The translations under genes and the position numbers were made by a program. Of a stretch of DNA of 64,000 nt, positions 22,588 through 35,325 are shown one piece after another. The first letter of the stretch is position 1, and each line of letters starts with the position of its first letter. Origin of the DNA: Pilaira anomala. Taxonomy: Eukaryota; Mucoromycota; Mucoromycetes; Mucorales; Mucoraceae. Location of the stretch: NCBI GenBank assembly GCA_025716855.1, contig JAIXMQ010000026.1:1-64000 (forward strand), given 5' to 3'. The notes beneath the pieces were generated by a model. That model made no database searches and was not told the origin of the DNA. It saw only the letters and a list, made by a program, of their open reading frames with translations.

Positions 22588-23959
22588 GCAACTCTTTTTT
22601 TTATAAATTTGCACAAACGATCTTTACTTCCTTCTTTTTTTAAATGTAGCATTTAAAAAAAAAGAGCAAGTTCAAAGTCAATTTCTCAAACAAAAAAAAA
22701 ATACGAATAAAAAAATTACAAGCATTCAAGTTTCAATTTGTGAATTATTCAACAACTTTAGTCTTTTTTATAAATATCACATGTTGTAATGGGCAGAAAA
22801 AGAGGATTGGATTAGGAATGGGGCAATTTGTGTTTTTTCAGATGGGAATTATGCACTTTATGAAAATCTCATTTATGCAGTGGGCAAGTTATCATAAGCT
22901 AGATCCCGGACTAGCCGGAACATGCAATGATACTTGAAAGCAAACCTTTTTAAGACATGATGACGACCTCTATCGTGATAGACACAAATTTGTATAATGA
23001 AAAGCCTTTTTTGCATTAGTATGCTTAGCAATTTTTGGATAAGCTTTATTTATCATAGGGGTGAGGTTTTGGGAGGCGTAATTTAGTGAGAGGTGGGGGG
23101 TATAAGGGAGTGATCAAGGGGAAATTTAAACATGAACGCGAACATGATTCAGATATAGTTTAATATTTATCTTCTAAGAACTTTCATTTCCGTTACTGTT
23201 AACGTAAACGTAAACAGAATAAAAATGTCTTAGCTGGCTGCAATAGTTGCATGTAACACAATCGTTACACTTAAAATAACATTCTCTTTTATTTTTCTTG
23301 CCATTAGTAAACATAAACAAATTGGTCTCAATCATCTACATTAAAAAATATTCTATCAAAATAAACATATACATCGTTCTCAATAAGAAAGGGAAAGGTT
23401 AGAAAGGAAGGAAGATACAGAGTATGTAATTGTTTTCTAAAATTGCACTCAGATGTGCTCCCGTCTTTGGGATTTTGTATATGTCTTTCCTGTGTTGAGT
23501 AATTAAAAACAATTTAGCCGAGAAACATTTTAATAAATTCACTGAAACATAAACTAAATCTTAACTTTCATTTCGTTGTCATTATTACTTGACAAATTCC
23601 CTATAAAAGAAGACTGGTTTAACTTTATAAATATGAACAAAATAATAGAGTTAATGAAATAAATGATTAAATCGAAACTGTTTTGTAACTTTTTTTTTTT
23701 TTTTTTTTTGTTAATTATTCGACCTAAAAACAAATTTGTACCCAGCCTGTACCTGAAACATACACCAGGGCTTTGATAGGGTATTATAAGAAGCATTTGG
23801 TTACCAAAGTATAATTGCAGCAAGACAAATAGAAGATTTAAGTACCTTTTTTTTTCCTTTCTTTTTTTATTCTTGTTTTTTTTTCTTGCTTCCCTTATCC
23901 CCCCCTTTTTTCCTCTCTTTTTCTTTTATTTATTTATTTCTCCAAAAAAAAAAAGGGTT
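22588..23959. other. Intergenic, eS30 3' region to F-box promoter
   Basis: No supported gene. The stretch 22785-22940 reads for about 50 codons without a stop but has no recognisable domain. A pyrimidine-rich leader (C/T runs) lies just before the F-box start at 23960. Confidence 0.4.
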
Positions 23960-25349
23960 ATGTTTCCAAATCCTATTCTTCAGCAAGTGTTTAGTTATTT
24001 ATCTTTACCTGATAGATTAAGAGCTTGCAGGTAATAATTAAAAAAAAAAAAACAAAGGGATAACTTGAATCAATTTACTAACACGCAACCGTCTCTCTCA
24101 ATCCAGAGTTTCACGTAAATGGTACTATAACTGTACTGACCCATATTTATACCAAGATGTTATACTCAAAGACCTTGAATTTAATCGACTATTACTCGCG
24201 ATGCAAAGTATTATTCGGATCAGACCTCGTATCCGTACCATCACTATTCAAGGCTGTTACTCTAAATTTATCCAAAATACAGTTGTCCCAGTCCAATTCT
24301 CAACACAACCACCCAACCGGCCATTGTTGTTCTCACACATTCGAGCCTTACAGCCTGCTCGCCGTCGTCAAGAGTACCTGAAGCATGGGTTCGAACTCCA
24401 CAATCATTTCTCTGATCTCTTTTTACAACTGATGGAACTCAGTCAACAGTCGCTCCATACCATCCAAATCCAAAACTGTGACTTGGACTTTGAGATGACT
24501 GAATTGTTTTGTACGATTGCATGTAACGCGCATTCACTTCGTGGTTTTCATTATATGAACAATGGCGATAAAGGACTTCATTCTTCAGGACTCTTACAAG
24601 CTATTGTCTCGGGTAGCCCCAATATGCAACATTTTCGTGGTCTTCATGCTGGCATGAACGATGCTGTACTCATGACAATGGCAAGACACTGGCCTTTACT
24701 AGAGTCTCTAACTTTATGTAGTATTAAATCCAAAGATTTTTTAGAATTGACAGATCTAATGAGTGAAGATGGACAAGCGCTTCGTGGGGCATCCCCAATG
24801 GGTACGATTTCGAATCAAGCGTTTTGGGAACTCTTGTGTAAATGTAAAAGATTGACCATGTTGGAGGTGCATGACTTGGCTTGTGTGACCAATCGTGACT
24901 TGGCACTATACAAGTCGTTTCGTAAGCAAGTGCAGGATGGACGGTCTAAGCAGGTTATTGGATCACGTCGTGCTACTTATCATAACAGTTTAAATCGTCA
25001 CCATCCCTATCGTGTACGAGAAAAAAAGGAACCATGTTTGGATTTACCCGGGGATTCTTTAAAGTATTTTCGAGTTACAAAGTACGTGACGACTCCCTTA
25101 TCTACACCTGGATTTCATGATCTATTAGAATTATTTCCAAACTTATGTCGATTGGAGTACGCTACGAATTTTCATACGTTTTTTAATCAATTTGAAGGTG
25201 TGACGCCAGAGATGTATGAAGCAGAACAAGAAGCAGTAGCTAATGTGATGCGTTCTCATTCACTTGTATATAGTGGACAATGGAATGAGCCTATTACCAC
25301 TGAACAAAGACTAATGGCTGGTATGGCCACTCGATCAGATCAACATTAA
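23960..25349 (+). CDS. F-box/LRR protein, 2 exons
   Basis: Exon 1 23960-24030, exon 2 24107-25349, intron 76 nt with a TTTACTAACAC branch site and TCCAG acceptor; 437 aa. The F-box spans the intron: PILQQVFSYLSLPDRLRACR then VSRKWY. Later leucine-rich segments (SLHTIQIQNCDLDFEM, LESLTLCSI, LTMLEVHDL, LFPNLCRLEY) form irregular LRRs. The role expected from family is substrate selection for SCF ubiquitin ligases. It is not a close relative of the array at 0.4-5.6 kb: the F-box sits at the extreme N-terminus and the body resembles fungal proteins of a different subfamily with an RVREKKEP linker. Confidence 0.85.
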
Positions 25350-25360
25350 TTTTTTTACCT

Positions 25361-25397
<37 letters not shown>

Positions 25398-26146
25398 CTC
25401 TCAAAATATATAAATAAAAAAAATACCCCCTTTTTAAAAAATAAAAAAAAATGCGAATTTGAATTTTGATCCGTTTACTTTTATCCTGTCAATTTTCGCC
25501 TGAATTAATCCTGTAAAATAACATGCGAATCACTTTGTTATTTCTTTATTCTGTAGTTATTTTAAAATATTAAACCAGTAACATACACTAAACTGACCCA
25601 ATTATCTATTTAATTTTATATACATATTTATACCATAATGATTAAGCTTTATATAAAAACAACGACGAACCACAACTGTCTTTATCAAGAATGTGTACAT
25701 CTACATACATAATAGTTTAATTTCTGTCAATGTTTTGGCATGCAAGTATACCACAAAAAAAAAATTTTTTTTTTTTGGGCCTTACGTATTGAAGTTGTAA
25801 ATGGACTTTTAGATCTTGTGGTTAATAAATGAATAATAATAAAAGTTTGCTTTGATTTTTTTTTTTTTTTTTTTGGCATTACTTTTGTGTGAAGAAGCTA
25901 TTCAAAAACAGTCTGGTAGGGGAGATAAAAGGAAAAGTAATAATATGAACAATTGCATTAATAATATCATTGTAAACAAGAAACATTGTGGTGTAACAAG
26001 TAAGGCTATATGGGACTATGTAATTGAAGACAAGTTGGAAGACGAGGATAATTAAGAAGACGAGAATAATGAAGAAGAAGAAGAAGAAGACCAAGTTGAG
26101 GGAGGTGATTTTAATTAGTCGGTTATATACATATCCCATAATTGTT
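25350..26146. other. Intergenic with possible coding relic
   Basis: Long T and A runs. At about 25880-26120 an open stretch with one stop (KKHCGVTSKAIWDYVIEDKL, then a Glu/Asp-rich run from a GAA repeat) may be a fragment of a degraded gene next to the foldback structure. Not identifiable. Confidence 0.35.
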
Positions 26147-26320
26147 TAACTTCACCCATAATGCCCTAACTTCACCTTCTAACTTCACACCATTAGTCTC
26201 TAGCTTCACATTTTTATCTCTAACTTCACATTTATTTTCTGTAACTTCACATCATTATTCTCTAAGTTCATACTAGTATTCTTTAACTTCACCAATAATG
26301 GGTGATTATGGGTGAAGTTA
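26147..26320. repeat. Inverted-repeat-bounded CTAACTTCACA array
   Basis: A 16-bp perfect inverted repeat, TAACTTCACCCATAAT (26147-26162) and its complement (26305-26320), bounds about eight imperfect copies of a roughly 20-bp unit whose core is CTAACTTCACA followed by T-rich sequence. The unit is the reverse complement of the GTGAAGTTAGAGA unit at the far end of the array at 26690-27310. Confidence 0.75.
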
Positions 26321-26689
26321 GAGAATAAAATGAGTGGAGTTTGTAGACAATATGGTTTAATGAAAAAAGACTCAGGTAATTTTTATTATAAAATAAAACT
26401 GAAAAAAATCTTCTAAACTAAAATAATAACCATCTTTTTGTATCTGATAATTTGTGTTTGAATAAAGACCATAATGTTACTCATATGCATATCATTATGA
26501 AGATATAACAGGTTTTTATAATAATGCTTAATTTATATCCCTGATCTACTTATGTTTTTATATCACTAGAGATGGTGCAAAAACGACAAAGTTACTAGAA
26601 AACTTTGAGAGAGGTAACAGAGCTTTTAAAAAAAGATTACAGAAGTATGGGGGAGGCTATAGAAAAAAAAAGTGTAGTTAAGAAATAAA

Positions 26690-27310
26690 TGTGTTTTTAG
26701 AAAAAATGAATGTGTTCTTAGAGAAAATGAATGTGTTCTTAAAGAAAATAAATGTGTTTTTAGAGAAAATGAATGTGTTTTTAGAGAAAATGAATGTGTT
26801 CTTAGAGAAAATGAATGTGCTCTTAGAGAAAATAAATGTGTTCTTAGAGATAATAAATGTGCTCTTAGAGAAAATGAATGTGCTCTTAGAGAACATGAAT
26901 GTGTTCTTAGAGAACATCAATGTGTTCTTAGAGAATATAAATGTGTTCTTAGAGAAAATGAATGTGTTCTTAGAGAACATCAATGTGTTCTTAGAGAATA
27001 TAAATGTGTTATTAGAGAAAATGAATGTGTTATTAGAGAAAATGAATGTGTTCTTAGAGAAAATGAATGTGTTCTTAGAGAAAATGAATGTGTTCCTAGA
27101 AAAAATGAATGTGCTCTTAGAGAAAATAAATATGTTCTTAGAGATAATAAATGTGCTCTTAGAGAAAATAAATGACAAGTTAAAGAAAATAAATGACAAG
27201 TTAGAGAAAATAAATGACAAGTTAGAGAAAATAAATGACAAGTTAGAGAAAAAAGTATAGAGTTAGAGAAAAAAAATGTGAAGTTAGAGAATAATGGTGT
27301 GAAAAGTTAG
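26690..27310. repeat. 21-bp minisatellite, about 27 units
   Basis: About 23 head-to-tail copies of a 21-bp unit (core AATGTGTTCTTAGAGAAA) run from 26691 to about 27173, followed by four to five variant units (AATGACAAGTTAGAGAAA) and a last GTGAAGTTAGAGA unit. Because 21 is divisible by 3 and the unit has no stop in several frames, long open frames exist on both strands; I do not treat them as genes. Single-base variants are shared in blocks between neighbouring units, as in tandem expansion. Confidence 0.85.
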
Positions 27311-29041
27311 ACTACTTGAAACTTTGGCTAGTACGAAAGAAGTTTTCGACTGGGAAGATCTTACTACTACATACCGCAATTGAAATTGGTATTGGAACTA
27401 CTTAAAGGCTACCAGCATGTACTAAAATGATGGTAAGACACATTTATATATCTATAAAACGTCAAAAAAAAACATTCACAATTTTATTATATATGCTTGA
27501 ATTAATCTATCAATAATATGATTTCTTTCAATTGAATGTATACTGAAGGAGATAGCTTAGAGTGAGAGAAATAAACTACCTTTGAATCGTTATTTTGAAA
27601 GAGCAGTAATCGCGACAGTGAATAAACTAAAATATATATATATATTATTACTTCTTTTTTAAGCTTTTTGGAGGAATTCTGCTTTGAATTAATGTGACAA
27701 ATTGAAGATTTTTACTAATATGTTATTTGGCTTTCAAGTTAATATCTTTTTTTTAGACTTTTCTTTATACACAGCTAGTAAACTTTATTAATTTAAGTTT
27801 GTGAAATCGAGTTACAAAAAAAAAAAAAAAAAAAAAAAAAAGATTCCTAAAACAGTTATGGACAAATGTCACTTTTTTTTTAGCTAAAAAAAAAAAAAAA
27901 AGGCGTTATTCATTAGCCTCTTACTAGCTTACCCAAGAGTTTTATATACTACTAAAAAGAACCATTGAGGAAGGTATGACAGAGATATATAAAAAAAAAA
28001 AACTCCAGGATTTAGCTTAATACTTGGCATTAAATCTTGAGTATACAAAAAAAAAAGCTTCTATATAATAACTAAAACTTCTCATATTATACACTGTTTT
28101 CCACAAATTTCATTAAAACCCTAAAAATTGAGAGCAAAAAGATTTCCCGTAACTAATTAAAAGGATATTCAGCAAGTTAAATGATAAAATCGATCAGCAA
28201 AAAAAAAAAAAAAAAAAAGACGAAAGTTAAATCACGTATGTTTATAAAGTATTATTTGTCAAATGTATCACGGAAATTATTGAATATATAATATATATAC
28301 TCAAATCAGCTCATTTTCGACTTTTTTTTTTTTTTTTTTTTTTCTTTTTTGTAGAAGAAATATGAAAAAGAGGATGATGAAATAATTCAAATGCACTAGT
28401 AAGATAATGTGAAACAATTTTTAAAACATTTATGTGTTATACCATGTGTATTTTATATTTATGGCTAAAGTCCGGTTTATAAGAATGATACGCAAAGCAC
28501 ACATTTTTTTTTTTTTTTGGACAAAAAGGCACTTAAAGTAGTACACTTTTTTTTTTTTTTATCTTGGTCAATGCTTGAAATGATGTTATATGATTTTAAA
28601 AAAAAATGAGACTATTATATTTCCCAAAGGTAATACAAATAATTTATTTTAGTTAGATAAGACAAAAACTACTTTATAAAGTAAAAAAAAGATCGAAAAT
28701 CTCTTTGAATTAATAGACTGACAAATTTATATTGGCTTGGGTAAAAAACTGATTAATTTAAAATAAATTAAAACAGAGTCCAATTATTTTATCAGTTGAT
28801 TTTTAATTTACATTATAAAATCTAATAGGTGATTACACATTGTGTTTACTTATGAAACGCTTGACATTATGAACACAGAATGGAAGGGAGGGTTCGTGCT
28901 TTTTTTTTTATATATAGAGACGAATCATCTGTTCAACTGGTATAAAAAAAAAAAAAAAATACCAAGAGTGTGGCACTTAATTGAATGATTAAAAAGAAAA
29001 ACTCTTTTTCCTTTTCTTCTCTCCATTGAGGTTAGAAGGAG

Positions 29042-29072
<31 letters not shown>

Positions 29073-30562
29073 AATTAACAAAATATTGGTTACATTTTTG
29101 TTTTCTAAATCACGTACAAAAATGAATGATTTAGGCTCTTATCACGTGTAAAGCAAAAAAAAAAAAAAGCCCTCTCCCCCCAAAAAAGAAGAAAAGCCTA
29201 TTTGTAACTAAAAAAGTCAAGGATTTTTGTGTGATCATGATGTTTTTTTAAAAGCCAAAGTGAGAGAGAGAAAAGTGATGAAATTTTTTTTTTTTGCTCT
29301 GCTGTGTGTGTCTATAAATACACCTTTTCCATAAATGTAACTGACAAAAAGATCTGAAAAACTATTTGATTGGTTTTCATATCTCTCCACAATTTATTAA
29401 TAATGTAATCGTCTGGTCTGATAAAAAAAAAAAAAGCCTTAATGTAATAACCTGTTTTTTATATTAAAAATAGATTTTTTTTTTTTTTAAAAAAAAAACT
29501 TCTGCGCCATCTCATCATAAAAAAAGTAGTGACAAAGAAGGGGGGGGGGGAGGGGCAAGGAGAAAAAGAGGCGTATTCTTGTTTAAAGAAAGGGTTTTTT
29601 CCAATTGATCATTTGATGATTTCATTTTATCGGATCCTCCCACAGGAATACAAATCGATAAACCATCATAAATTGTATTACCATTTAAAAGTAACTAAAA
29701 AAAAAAAAAAATATTTTTCAAATGTCAATCGAAACAAGTTTTGCACAGGTAAAAAAAAAGGGTAGGAGAAGAGTACAGTCTAAATTAACCCTTGAACCGA
29801 CCCCAATCTTTTTTCTCTTTATCGGGCCTATACTTTTCATAAAACCTTATTCACTAGTGATAAAAAGTACTATTTTGACGGATGTAGAAAGAGGGACGAT
29901 ATGGTACTACTGTACCATAGAGAGGCCCGTGTGTGTGTGTGTGAGAGAGAGTATATAAGATGTGATATGTATAGAATATAATGTATTTTTTTTTTTACAA
30001 TGGTGAGAAAAATAAACGGAAACGGTTGAAAATAGACCGAGCATACAAGATGTGATAAATAGGAACTCGGAATGAACTGTTAAAGAAAAAAGAGCGATAC
30101 ATCATTTTAGGGGAAAAAATGGGGTGTGATTTTGAAGTACATAAAAAAATAATTTATAACTGCTAACTTTATATGTGGTGTCTTTGCTGTGATGAGTGCA
30201 TAATAAGTAATTACATATGTTTTTTTTTCTTCTTCTTCTTTCAGTTTGACCTTTTCTTTATTTAAAGAAAGACTTGAATAATAAATGCTTTTATTTGTCA
30301 TGTTCTCATTTGATATCTTATGTTTGTAAAATAAAAAAGAAGAAAAAAAAAAAGAAAAATAGTTCGTGTTATTCACATGGGCTTGCTTTTAAATATTCAT
30401 ATACTGTGCAACATAGTAATGATGACGAGAGGTCTTTTTGGTGACAAATGTTTATTTTTGGTACCTGAACCCTTTTTTGAGTCTGTCTCCCCCTCCCCCC
30501 CTTTTTTGTTTTGAGTAACAACAACGAAAAATGATATAAAAAGAAGGCAATATTTCTTTTTT

Positions 30563-30598
<36 letters not shown>

Positions 30599-30810
30599 CT
30601 TTTTTTAAAAGCATTTTATAATACTTTTTTATTTACCATCTAAGCATAAGAATACATACGAAAAAAAAAAAGCTTTCAAACCACCCTCAACGACTCTTTT
30701 AAATATAAAAAAAAAGACTTTGTCTTATAAAACACCTCAAAAAAAAAATTCAACCCATTCCACTCACTTTAAATTTTTTTACCCACAACAACAACAATAT
30801 ATTACAAAAA
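27311..30810. other. 3.5 kb gene-poor, homopolymer-rich DNA
   Basis: More than a dozen A or T runs of 15-40 nt, a G10 run at about 29541, a (GT)n/(GA)n stretch at about 29932-29955, and no supported gene. A short protein-like piece follows the minisatellite (about 27312-27415: VFDWEDLTTTYRN), interrupted by stops. The T run at about 30562-30598 yields a spurious poly-Lys frame on the minus strand. Confidence 0.5.
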
Positions 30811-32774
30811 ATGACCGATTGTTTTAATCCAGAACCAATTATGCTCCGCAATCCTACATCTTTATTAGCGTCTGAAGATCAAATTAAGGTAATATAACAA
30901 TGAAAATTATTAAAAAACGTGTTAAGAGTTGCACAAAACCACCATTACTTTCTATAGAAAAACTAACTCGTGTTTTTATTATTCTGTAGCAAGATCAACA
31001 AATGATTGAAATAGCACAACATTTAGCACCAGAACAATTTAAATACGAATTTCCACCGAAATCACGTATTTTAGAAATTGAGGCAGAAATTCAATACGAT
31101 GACGAATTTAGTTACTTTGATGAATGTTCATTTACTACGACGTCTATTTCTACCGCAGCTTATTCGAATATCATCATGCAACAACAAGAGGATGACGTAG
31201 ATGAAGAAGAAGAAGAAGATGAAGAATACTATCATCAATTGATGACACATAGTGCTCGTAGTAGTTCAGATCGTTTAGATAGATACTTTGAATCATTTAC
31301 AAATGAACATGGTGGAAATGCATTCTTGGCTGATAATCAACTTTCTCCACTTCAATTACCTACACAAATGCATTATAATCCAAGACATATTCGAGAAGAA
31401 TCTTATGATTCAACTGGCACTGTCACCACAATTAGAAAATCTTCTCAATACTCTACACCTTCTTCCTTTTTATCCGAATCTTCTTCATCCAGTCATCATC
31501 ATCATTTAGCTTGTGTGGCGGAAGAAGATCGAATTCATTGGGATGAAAATTCTTTTGTATTTCCTGACCACCACCACCAACAACAACAACAACATTTTAT
31601 TGTACATGAAAATGTGTATCGACCTATTCATCCTTATCGTATGGATTCACGATCAGATATATTCCATGATGATAATATCAGTCATTCTTCAAATAATTCT
31701 AAAGTCATTGTCATCAAGATCAGTAAAAGTCAACCTGCAAAAGTCATTCAACAATACCCAAACTCCTTTATTAGCACAAGTGATGAAGGATACGATGATG
31801 AAGAACCAGCAGACTACGATGATTGTAAAGAACTTCCAATTGAATCCGCATCTGTCTTTTTACCTTTATCCGAATACGAACAAGAACAATTAATGGACTT
31901 AGAAACCATTCGACAATTAGCTGCTATCAAGATTCAATCTGTCTGGAGAGGATATCAATCAAGACAAAAGACAAGTAAACCATCGTACCGTGTATGGGCA
32001 GGCCTTGCTCGCGTGAACGATAGTATTCATCGTCGTAACTACCATCAATTACAAGATAGATGTTATGAACTTGAACAACGTCTTGGTGTAGAGACTGCAA
32101 TGCGTATTACTTTTGAAAAGGCAATGGAAGATATGACCATCGTCATGGATCATCAACATAAAGTCTTGAATGAACGCGTTGAACAAGAAGTCGATATGCG
32201 TCAAGCCTATGAACAAAAGATGGATCATGTCTTGAATCAAGTTCAACCTTTAGAACAACGTCTTCGTCATGAAACAAAAGCTCGTGCTGAGATGGAGTCC
32301 ATGATGTCTCGTGTATTAGATCAACTCCATGATATCAAAGTACAACAAAAAGAAGACGCTGAACATAGAAAATTGATGGAACTTAAATTAGAGGAGGCAA
32401 CAAAAGAAATCGCTTTATTAAAGAAATCAAATGTTTCTCGTACCACCACCACCACCACCACTATCAGTAGTAGTAGTAGAAGACCTGCTACTGCTACTGC
32501 GAGTACAAGACCCACAACCACTGTCAATAAAAGACCGGCTACAGCTACAAGTACCAGACCCTCGATGGTACCAACGACACGACCTGCCACAAGTAATGCT
32601 CAACGTATCACCCCATCACCTGTTCCAAGAACAAAAACCCCAATTCGTTCTCAACCACCTACCCTTGCTCGACCCACCACTCGATTATCCAACCGTACTA
32701 CCACTCCTACTATCACAACTGAAAAGAAATCAACTACACCTTTAAGAAAAACTGTCATTAATAGAAAATTATAA
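30811..32774 (+). CDS. IQ-motif coiled-coil protein, 2 exons
   Basis: Exon 1 30811-30888, exon 2 30990-32774, with a 101-nt intron ending in TTCTGTAG; 620 aa. Residues 1 to about 330 are low-complexity: an acidic run (DVDEEEEEDEEYY, about residues 90-105), His- and Gln-rich stretches and Ser-rich segments. One IQ motif at about 337-357 (AAIKIQSVWRGYQSRQK) should bind calmodulin or a calmodulin-like light chain. It is followed by a long heptad-patterned coiled coil (about 375-490) and a Thr/Pro/Arg-rich basic tail (about 495-620), a composition often seen in microtubule- or cytoskeleton-associated proteins. I do not recognise a named orthologue. The short exon 1 is supported by the ATG context, in-phase join and acceptor. 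Confidence 0.8.
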
Positions 32775-32923
32775 ATACAACTCTCTCTCTCCCTTTTCAC
32801 ACATTCTTTTTTTTTTTATTTTATTTTTTTTATATCAATAATATCCCGCCGCCTCCTCTTTTATTTTGTATGCCCTAATATTTTTATGAATTGAATTCAA
32901 AAGCATACAAAATAATAGAAGAC

Positions 32924-32958
<35 letters not shown>

Positions 32959-33224
32959 AGAGTGTAGTTGTATTTGATATACAACACACACACACATATA
33001 TTACACATTTATTATTTACTTTATAATTTCCCATTAATTCCTCTTTTTTCCCCTCACCCCTCTTAATTCTCTCTTTTTCTCTCTTTCTCTCTCTTCTCAG
33101 CATAAATAGTACACTTTATCATAATCTTTAGACAACAACAACAATCATTTTTTTTTTGTTAATAAATTATTTTTTCTTATAATATAATGACTCCGCCGCC
33201 TTTTGTATTTATTTTTGATTGGTT
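32775..33224. other. Convergent 3' spacer with (AC)n
   Basis: 3' regions of two convergent genes. Holds an (AC)n microsatellite at about 32926-32955 and pyrimidine-rich runs. No gene. Confidence 0.5.
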
Positions 33225-33718
33225 CTAATTATGATCATTTTCTTTTGTTAATTCACTAAAGACAACAGTTGCTATTATATAAATTAAATTATTTAATGTC
33301 ATACCATAATAATAATAATAATTTAAATAAAACGTACCAACCACAAGTAGTAATAAAAATATTGAACAGAGTACAATACGTAATTTCCAAAAGATGGTGT
33401 GTGTCATTGGTACAGATCTTGTTGTAGCTGTGGTTGTTTCCCAATCTGTGTATATATATATATGAATTAAAAAAAAAAAAACGTACGGTGTGTTTCCCTA
33501 ATATTGAATATCATAAGCTGATTTTTACCTTGTTTCTCGGGTAGATGATTCTTTTGTATATCATCTATCATTTGAATTATAATACGATCTGTTTCAATCA
33601 CAGATCGTTTAGGAGCCCGACTACCATAATATGGTACGACCGTACTTGCCACTGTAGAGATAGATGTAGTTTCTGGTACTATCAAGATAGGTTCCGATAT
33701 CTCTAATTTCGCTTTCAT
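33225..33718 (-). CDS. Small single-pass membrane protein, 3 exons
   Basis: Exons 33529-33718, 33338-33445, 33225-33271; 114 aa. Ser/Thr/Ile-rich N-terminus, a short amphipathic region (DRIIIQMIDDIQKNHL), and one hydrophobic helix near the C-terminus (about residues 84-103, LRIVLCSIFLLLVVATVVF) followed by ELTKENDHN. This is the layout of a tail-anchored or type II membrane protein. I do not recognise the family. Both introns are GT-AG (83 and 66 nt) and the joins keep frame; the final exon is only 47 nt, which is why the gene looks broken in a simple frame scan. Confidence 0.6.
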
Positions 33719-34486
33719 CTTTATATATAAATAAAACTTATTATAATTTTTTTTTTTTTTTTTTTAGATGTACATTGTGATCATCATATTAAAAAAAAAA
33801 AAAAAAAAGAAAAAAAAGAAAATTAAGCGAAAAAAAAAAAAAGAAAAACAATTGTTGACATATGAATTATAACATTTCTCGTTAGTAAACAAAGTTCTTT
33901 TCAAAATAGAACCAAAAAGGTCTTTTTTTTTTTTTTTTTTATGTCATAAAATCGAGAGAGAGTCTGTTTTTTTTCGCGCCAGCCACGAGGTAATTCAGTA
34001 ACACCGAACTGTTTTCATTGGTGTATCACTTTTGCCACGTTTTATTTTACATTATGGATTTACTCCGAGTTTTTTTTTTTTTTTGACTCCACTTTTTTTT
34101 TTTTTGTTCCTAATTTTTTTTTTTTTTTTTTACCAAAATCAAGTCGCATGGTAGTACATGACAAGTTTTGAACTCTCTTCTTTTCTCTGTCTAAATTTTC
34201 CTATTGAAAACGATCGTTTTGACAACTGACCTAAAAAAAAAAAAAAAGAGGCCAACATTTTCTTTTTTTTTTTTTAGTGCCGATCAAACATCATTTTTGT
34301 AGCTATAATTAGTTTTTTTAACAAAAAGAGAAATTTTAATTTATTATACAACACAACAATAGTTTTGACATTCAATTAACATGCATGCAGGTTTATTTTT
34401 TTTTTTAAAAAAAAAGGAAAAGAACCAATCTCAGAGTTGTTCCTATTTCTATAAAAGTGCATAATAGTGTCAAAAGTTATATATAA

Positions 34487-34528
<42 letters not shown>

Positions 34529-35294
34529 AAAATCCAGAAGGAATTGAATCCATTTTTTTTTTTTTTTGTGGGGGGGAAGAGAAGAAGAAATGGTTTATGT
34601 TTTCTCATGCTAAAAAAAGAACTATTGAATCCCGATTCGATTCAGTAAAAAATGCGTTATAAGACAATGATAGAGTGAACTTGCTTTTTCGTGTATCGTT
34701 TGGCAAAAAAAAAAAAAAAAAAAATGTAGACGCGTTTTATTTACTCTTAAAAATTGACAATTGAGAAAAAAAAATACCATGTATACTTTATTCATAGTGT
34801 TTTAATGATTAAAACTCTACATGACAATGTCAAACAAAACTTGGTCATGGTTTCATTCACAAACGAAAAAAAAAAGTATATATATTTTCTGGAAAACAAT
34901 GAAAGAGTGGGGGTGACCCTCCATTGATAAAACTTTATTATTTAGTTCAACCAATACAAGTCAATCGTGGATCAAGAAGAGGTAACCAATGCGTTCGTGA
35001 AACATAAATCTTCATGCTGTTTTAAACATTTTTTTTTTTCTTTGTGCACCCAATGCTTTAAAGTGTTTTTTATAAAACACAAATCATTGTCGCTTTTTTT
35101 TTTTTTTTAGTACTACCTTCATTATTTCGCGTTTTTCTTAGTGTTTACATGAATCTTGCATGAATTCAATAGAATTTATAGTTCAAAGTGCTAAAAAAAA
35201 TTTTTTTTGGTTGTGTATGACCATATTTTCTTTTTTTTTTTTTCAACAATGAAAATATTGTATATATTACCTATCTACGATATACACCTAAATA

Positions 35295-35325
<31 letters not shown>

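Noticed and set aside
26678..27260. Opposing 187- and 189-aa open frames
   Set aside because: They are translations of one 21-bp tandem repeat on both strands; open frames are expected because the unit length is a multiple of three and lacks stops.
30369..30614. Minus-strand frame with a long poly-Lys run
   Set aside because: Encoded by a genomic T run of about 37 nt; no other support.
31288..32745. Out-of-frame open stretches inside the IQ protein gene
   Set aside because: Products of low-complexity CAA/CAC/ACC codon runs in the real exon.
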